From Xylanibacter ruminicola Ga6B6 (lineage in GTDB: Bacteria > Bacteroidota > Bacteroidia > Bacteroidales > Bacteroidaceae): DNA of 64,000 bases. The stretch covers positions 1-64,000 of the forward strand of contig NZ_JHXD01000004.1 in the NCBI RefSeq assembly GCF_000687715.1, written 5' to 3'. Positions 59,250 to 64,000 of this stretch are shown here, in pieces. The notes below the pieces were generated by a model that was not told the DNA's origin, did no database searches, and saw only the letters and a list, made by a program, of their open reading frames with translations. Both the position numbers and the translations under genes were made by a program. Each line of letters begins with the position of its first letter. Position 1 is the first letter of the stretch.

Positions 59250-61703
59250 ATGAAAAAGGAACTATTAACAGTGCTGTTGGCAGCTCCGTTATCGGTGTTT
59301 GCCCAGCAGCGACAGGAACTCATGCTGAGCGATAACTGGCTCTTCTCTCAAAACAAAACCGATTGGCAAACCGTTATTGTGCCTCATGACTGGGCTATTG
59401 CAGGACCGTTTGATAAGAAATGGGACTTGCAGAAGGTGGCTATCGAACAGAATGGCGAAACCGAAGCAACCGAAAAGAGTGGACGTTCGGGCGCCCTGCC
59501 TTGGATTGGTGAGGGACATTATAAGCGAACCATCACCATCCCCGAGGGTTACAAGCATGCCATGTTGGTATTCGATGGTGCTATGGCCGAACCTACTGTT
59601 ACTATCAACGGCATGCAGGCCGGTTATTGGGCTTACGGCTACAATACCTTTCGCGTAAATATCACCCCATTTATACAAACAGGCGACAACTTGCTGGAAG
59701 TTGATCTGCAGAACGTAGAAGAAAGCAGTCGCTGGTATCCTGGCGCTGGTATCTACCGTCCTGTAAAACTGGTACTTACAAAATATGGATGGATTGACCC
59801 TTGGAAGACTTATATCCGCACCCGTGAGCTGAATGCCAATCTGGCTGTGCTCGATGTAAACGTGGGTATCGGCAGTGCGCTGGATGGTGGTTTAAAATTC
59901 GATGTAGAAATTTGCGACGCCACAGGCAAGGTGGTGGCAAGCGGCAGTAGCGATGACCTGAATAACGAGGGCATCGTACAAATGGCTATAACCGTTAATC
60001 AGCCCAAGTTGTGGAGCCCAGAGTCACCTTATTTATATACCGCTCGTATCAAATACTCACAGAGTGGTGAACTACTCGATGAAGTAACACAGAAGTTTGG
60101 TATCCGCACCATTAAATGCTCAAAGGATGGTGGTTTCCAACTCAATGGCGTATCACGTAAAATCAAGGGTGTTTGCTTGCATCACGACCTTGGTCCGCTG
60201 GGCGCTGCCATCAATAAGAGTGCGCTTATCCGACAGATCAAGATGATGAAGGCGATGGGTTGCGATGCTATTCGTACATCGCATAATATGCCCAGTCAGA
60301 TGCAGATGGATGTTTGCGATTCGTTGGGTATGATGGTGATGGCCGAGAGTTTTGACATGTGGAAGTATCCTAAGTGTAAGAACGGCTATGCCCGCTTCTT
60401 TGATGAGTGGTGGGAAAAGGACATTACCAATCTGGTACTGGCCAACCGTAATCACCCCAGCATCATCATGTGGAGTATTGGTAACGAAATCCCAGAACAG
60501 GGCAATAAAGCCGTAGGTCCGAAGATGGCCAATGCCTTGCAGGATCTGTGTCATCAGCTCGATCCTTCACGTCCCGTTACACAGGGTATGGACCGAGTAG
60601 ATGAAGCAGTGAACTATGGTTTTGCAGCTGTGATGGATGTACCAGGTTATAACTATCGTCTGCCTAAATACAAACTGTATTACGACAAGCTGCCACAGGG
60701 TTTCCTGTTAGGTTCAGAAACCGCTTCAACTGTCAGCAGTCGTGGTGTATATAAGTTCCCTGTCGAGATTAAGGACAACTCGCAGTATGCCTCATGGTCG
60801 CCTGGTTATATTCCTGGTGCCGTACTGAAGGAAGATGGTCAGTGTTCGGCTTATGATGTAGAACACTGCTCATGGAGCAATCTGCCCGATGACGACTGGG
60901 TGATGCAGGACGATCTGCCTTGGGTGATTGGTGAGTTTGTGTGGACAGGTTACGACTACTTGGGTGAGCCCACCCCATACGACGAGTACTGGCCTGCACG
61001 CAGCAGCTATTTCGGTATTTGCGATTTGGCTGGTCTGCCAAAGGATCGTTATTTCCTGTATCGTTCAAAATGGAACAAGGATCAGCACACCATCCATCTG
61101 CTGCCCCACTGGAGTTTTGGTAAGGAGCGCGTTGGTAAGGTTACACCAGTATATTGCTACACCGATTATCCTACGGGCGAACTCTTTGTAAATGGCAAGA
61201 GTCAGGGCAAGGTTACCAAGAATCCTGCTGAGCGATTAGACCGCTATCGTCTGCGTTGGAACAACGTGGTTTATAAGCCAGGCGAAGTGAAAGTTGTTGT
61301 TTATGATGCCCTGGGTAACAAGGCTGGCGAGCAGACCATCCGCACGGCTGGCAAGCCTTCTGCTATCGCTTGTGATGTTTGGACTCAGCACGATGCCCCA
61401 TGCCTCAAGGCCGATGGCGACGATTTAGCCTTCGTTACTGTATCGCTTACGGATAAGAATGGCATCATGATTCCCGAAGCTGATGATCAGCTTACTTTCG
61501 AGGTTACAGGTGCAGGAACCTTCGAAGCTGTATGCAATGGTGATGCCACTAGTTTGGAGCCATTTAAGCAGCCTACCATGAAGCTGTTTAAGGGGCAGTT
61601 GGTAGTGATTGTTCGTGGTGCCAAGCAACCAGGAACAGCCATCTTAAAGGTAACTGATAAGAGCAGAAAATTAAGTAAGACTATCGAGATAAAAGTAGGC
61701 TAA
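59250..61703 (+). CDS. secreted GH2 beta-galactosidase-like glycoside hydrolase
   Basis: An 817-residue protein with a signal peptide (cleavage near VFAQQ). GH2 layout: N-terminal sugar-binding domain (LMLSDNWLFSQ), Ig-like domain, TIM barrel with acid/base E in WSIGNEIP and nucleophile E in GEFVWTGYDYLGEP, then C-terminal beta domains (DUF4982-like GKVTPVYCYTDYPTGELFVNG). Cleaves terminal beta-galactosides from glycans, probably in the periplasm. TAAATTTG at 59210-59217 is the candidate -7. Its end overlaps cobD tail-to-tail by 23 bases. Confidence 0.9.
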   Translation: MKKELLTVLLAAPLSVFAQQRQELMLSDNWLFSQNKTDWQTVIVPHDWAIAGPFDKKWDLQKVAIEQNGETEATEKSGRSGALPWIGEGHYKRTITIPEGYKHAMLVFDGAMAEPTVTINGMQAGYWAYGYNTFRVNITPFIQTGDNLLEVDLQNVEESSRWYPGAGIYRPVKLVLTKYGWIDPWKTYIRTRELNANLAVLDVNVGIGSALDGGLKFDVEICDATGKVVASGSSDDLNNEGIVQMAITVNQPKLWSPESPYLYTARIKYSQSGELLDEVTQKFGIRTIKCSKDGGFQLNGVSRKIKGVCLHHDLGPLGAAINKSALIRQIKMMKAMGCDAIRTSHNMPSQMQMDVCDSLGMMVMAESFDMWKYPKCKNGYARFFDEWWEKDITNLVLANRNHPSIIMWSIGNEIPEQGNKAVGPKMANALQDLCHQLDPSRPVTQGMDRVDEAVNYGFAAVMDVPGYNYRLPKYKLYYDKLPQGFLLGSETASTVSSRGVYKFPVEIKDNSQYASWSPGYIPGAVLKEDGQCSAYDVEHCSWSNLPDDDWVMQDDLPWVIGEFVWTGYDYLGEPTPYDEYWPARSSYFGICDLAGLPKDRYFLYRSKWNKDQHTIHLLPHWSFGKERVGKVTPVYCYTDYPTGELFVNGKSQGKVTKNPAERLDRYRLRWNNVVYKPGEVKVVVYDALGNKAGEQTIRTAGKPSAIACDVWTQHDAPCLKADGDDLAFVTVSLTDKNGIMIPEADDQLTFEVTGAGTFEAVCNGDATSLEPFKQPTMKLFKGQLVVIVRGAKQPGTAILKVTDKSRKLSKTIEIKVG

Positions 61704-62610
61704 TCAGACTACTTGCCAACACGATAATAACCATGATGATTTCAGCTGTGCGATTTACTCGTACAGCTGTTTTCATATCTGCTGTGGTCAGTTCTCTGTC
61801 GTTATTACCGATATAAGGTTTATCGAATACTTCACCAAAATACTTATGTGGTCCACCAAATCTGCAATTCAGTATGCTGGCTAATGCCGCCTCAGGATAA
61901 CCGCTATTAGGCGAGGCGTGTTGGCGGCCATATCTACGAACAAATCCAAGATGTTTTGGACACCAAATAACCATCAGTAACGCTGTTAAACGTGCAGGAA
62001 TGAAGTTGGCTACATCATCGATACGGGCGGCCCAGCAGCCAAACTGCAGGTAGCGTTCGGTATGGTAGCCAATCATCGAGTCGAGTGTGTTCACCATCTT
62101 ATAAGCCAGCATACCAGGTGTGCCCAACAACATCAGCCAGAACAGGGGTGCTATCACGCCGTCGCTTAGATTTTCAGCCAGTGTTTCGAGTGCTGCCGTA
62201 CGTACCTCTTGGGCCGACAGCTCCGAGGTGTCGCGACCCACAATACGGGCCACCTGCGCCCTACCCTCGTCTAACGATCTGTCTAAGGCCAGAAACACCT
62301 GTCGCACCTCACGTATCAGCGTGGTACCAGCTAAGCAATAGAATATGATGAGGACATCGAAGATAAGTGAGAACTGAGAACTGAGAACTGAGAGGTATGA
62401 ATGGATGAGGCATGTGATGGTGAAGACGCCGACTATCAGGGATACGGCCATTACAGCACCTTTCAGTTGGCGATGGTTACCATGATTCAGATGCCGTTCG
62501 CCAAAGGCAATCATCCGACCAAACCACACGATTGGATGCGGCAACCTCACTGGGTCGCCGAATATCAAATCGAGTAGCCAACCTATCAATAATGCTATCG
62601 GATTAATCAT
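61681..62610 (-). CDS. cobD: adenosylcobinamide-phosphate synthase CobD/CbiB
   Basis: A 309-residue polytopic inner-membrane protein. Family motifs: LLDLIFGDPVRLPHPIVWFG near the start, LAENLSDGVIAPLFW in the middle, and SPNSGYPEAALASIL late. It attaches aminopropanol phosphate to adenosylcobyric acid. It overlaps cobQ by eight bases, in line with the pathway order. Confidence 0.93.
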   Translation of the reverse strand: MINPIALLIGWLLDLIFGDPVRLPHPIVWFGRMIAFGERHLNHGNHRQLKGAVMAVSLIVGVFTITCLIHSYLSVLSSQFSLIFDVLIIFYCLAGTTLIREVRQVFLALDRSLDEGRAQVARIVGRDTSELSAQEVRTAALETLAENLSDGVIAPLFWLMLLGTPGMLAYKMVNTLDSMIGYHTERYLQFGCWAARIDDVANFIPARLTALLMVIWCPKHLGFVRRYGRQHASPNSGYPEAALASILNCRFGGPHKYFGEVFDKPYIGNNDRELTTADMKTAVRVNRTAEIIMVIIVLASSLISLLLSR

Positions 62611-64000
62611 GACTCATTATCTCATAAATACGCTGTATATCAACATGCTGGCGCACGTGGGCTGCCAACTTATTATACTGCTCGTTCTTAAAAGAATCGG
62701 CATCCTGCGCTGTGACAGTCTGCTTAGTACCCAACAGATAGTCGATAACCGACTGATTGTCGAGGAAACCGTGAATATATGTACCAATACAATGATCCGT
62801 CTGCATGATCATCTCATCGGTATCACTCACGCCTTGATGAATCTCGTAACCCTGACAGGTCTGACCATTAAACTGGAAACTCACCTGACGGGTGGTCTTC
62901 TCTGCGCTCATGGTGGTGTGGATGGGCAGCAGTCCAAGACCAGGCAGACTGGCTATCGAACCTTCCACACCATCAGGATCATCCACCGAAAGTCCCAGCA
63001 TCTGATAACCACCACAGATACCTATCACCATCTTACCATCGCGATGGGCGCGCATGATAGTCTGCGCACAACCGTTCCGACGCAACTCCAACAGGTCGTC
63101 GAGGGTTGATTTCGTGCCAGGCAGAATGATGATATCAGCCTGCTCCAGATCCGAGATATTATTGGTATAAAACAGGTTCACACGCGGATGACGCTCCAGG
63201 GTGTCGAAATCGGTATAATTGGAGATATGTCGCAACAGCACCACTGCCACGTTCACCTTACCAGCTATCAACTGCCGGCGCTTCTGCTCCAGCGCCACCG
63301 AATCCTCCTCGTCGATATAGATATCCTTATAGTATGGCACCACGCCTAACACAGGTATCTCACACAGATCCTCGAGCATCCGTCGCCCTTCGTCGAAAAG
63401 ACGCATATCACCACGGAACTTATTGATGATAATACCCTTGATGAGTTTTCTGTCCTCGGGCGTCTGCAGCGCAATACTGCCATAGACCGATGCAAACACG
63501 CCACCTCTATCAATGTCACCCACCAGTATCACATCCGCCTGCGCATGGCGTGCCATCGGCAGATTCACCAAGTCGGTTGCACGCAAATTTATTTCCGAGA
63601 TACTGCCAGCGCCCTCCATCACGATAGGATTATAGCGAGCCGCCAAGCGATCGAAGGCTCCGCATACTTCCTGTCGGTAATCGATATTGGAACAGCCCCG
63701 CCGCCAGTAGTCGTAGGCATGCTTGTTGCCCAATGGCTTGCCATGCAGCACCACTTGCGACGTATGGTCAGAACTGGGTTTAAGAAGTAGCGGATTCATA
63801 TCCGTCTCACAAGGGATGCCAGCCGCCTCGGCCTGAACAGCCTGTGCACGCCCTATCTCGAAACCGTCGGGTGTGGCATAAGAGTTAAGCGCCATATTCT
63901 GTGCTTTAAAAGGCGCTGGCGCATATCCATCCTGACGGAAGATGCGACAGAAGGCTGCAGCTAGGATGCTCTTACCCACATCACTGCCTGTACCAACGAA
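62603..64000 (-). CDS. cobQ: cobyric acid synthase CobQ (5' end beyond the window)
   Basis: At least 465 codons; the frame runs off the right edge with VGTGSDVGKSILAAAF, so the true start is outside. N-terminal dethiobiotin-synthetase-like ATPase, then a type I glutamine amidotransferase domain with the nucleophile C in IGICGGYQML and H in YIHGF. It amidates adenosylcobyrinic acid a,c-diamide at four carboxylates. Confidence 0.95.
   Translation of the reverse strand, partial: FVGTGSDVGKSILAAAFCRIFRQDGYAPAPFKAQNMALNSYATPDGFEIGRAQAVQAEAAGIPCETDMNPLLLKPSSDHTSQVVLHGKPLGNKHAYDYWRRGCSNIDYRQEVCGAFDRLAARYNPIVMEGAGSISEINLRATDLVNLPMARHAQADVILVGDIDRGGVFASVYGSIALQTPEDRKLIKGIIINKFRGDMRLFDEGRRMLEDLCEIPVLGVVPYYKDIYIDEEDSVALEQKRRQLIAGKVNVAVVLLRHISNYTDFDTLERHPRVNLFYTNNISDLEQADIIILPGTKSTLDDLLELRRNGCAQTIMRAHRDGKMVIGICGGYQMLGLSVDDPDGVEGSIASLPGLGLLPIHTTMSAEKTTRQVSFQFNGQTCQGYEIHQGVSDTDEMIMQTDHCIGTYIHGFLDNQSVIDYLLGTKQTVTAQDADSFKNEQYNKLAAHVRQHVDIQRIYEIMSHD

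Noticed and set aside
1..64000. CRISPR array, insertion sequence, rRNA or tRNA genes
   Set aside because: No regularly spaced repeats with unique spacers, no transposase with terminal repeats, and no conserved RNA gene segments were found by reading.

Overview
Organism. The window reads as a Bacteroidales chromosome, most likely a Prevotella-like genus. Most promoters I can see follow the Bacteroidota pattern (TTG about 18-21 bp before TAnnTTTG), Shine-Dalgarno sequences are mostly absent, and the right flank carries an ilvD-ilvB-ilvN-acyl-ACP thioesterase operon, a secreted GH2 beta-galactosidase and cobD-cobQ. Genus and species are inference.

Layout. 1-0.5 kb: host KdgF-like cupin. 0.6-44.6 kb: phage-type genes, all on the minus strand, in separate clusters: lysis cassette (0.6-1.9), head-tail joining candidates (2.7-4.5), connector and portal (8.9-11.1), structural candidate (15.7-17.0), TerL to prohead protease (34.2-42.8), and two further small phage-type genes (43.7-44.6). 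Between them lie unrelated cargo blocks, most of them read from the plus strand: an orphan gene (2.1-2.7), an AT-rich set of membrane and secreted proteins with an aspartyl protease (4.7-8.8), umuDC (11.4-13.1), a guanidino-deiminase pair (13.7-15.7), and a 15 kb defence-like island (18.9-34.0). The island holds a large SF2 helicase, a sigma/macro-domain fusion, a VWA protein, NUDIX and ADP-ribosylglycohydrolase genes, a restriction-modification operon with two m5C methyltransferases and Mrr, and a WYL regulator. 44.8-49.3 kb: host-like genes (HAD phosphatase, TfoX domain, DUF1294, Hsp20). 49.4-53.7 kb: replication module (VapE-like and DnaC-like ATPases, small early genes, an iteron-like array). 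54.3-64 kb: host genes.

How it works together. Seven phage clusters start with one promoter type, about GTGTCTTTT-N20-TAnnTTTGC, with the GTC-to-TA spacing at 23-25 bp (24 in five of seven). None of the cargo genes has it. This ties the scattered clusters into one late regulon although cargo separates them. I find no integrase, transposase, tape-measure, sheath or fibre gene. The region could be a cargo-laden prophage that lost parts, a short-tailed phage, a capsid-forming satellite, or a domesticated GTA-like system; the sequence alone does not decide.

RNA. Several intergenic stretches have their own promoter and strong predicted secondary structure. The best are a roughly 350-nt RNA downstream of umuC (13.2-13.55 kb), a roughly 220-nt RNA before a small regulator gene (31.2-31.4 kb), and a pseudoknot-capable leader before mrr whose closing helix and terminator compete for the same bases (30.6-30.8 kb). 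No tRNA, rRNA, CRISPR array or insertion sequence was recognised.
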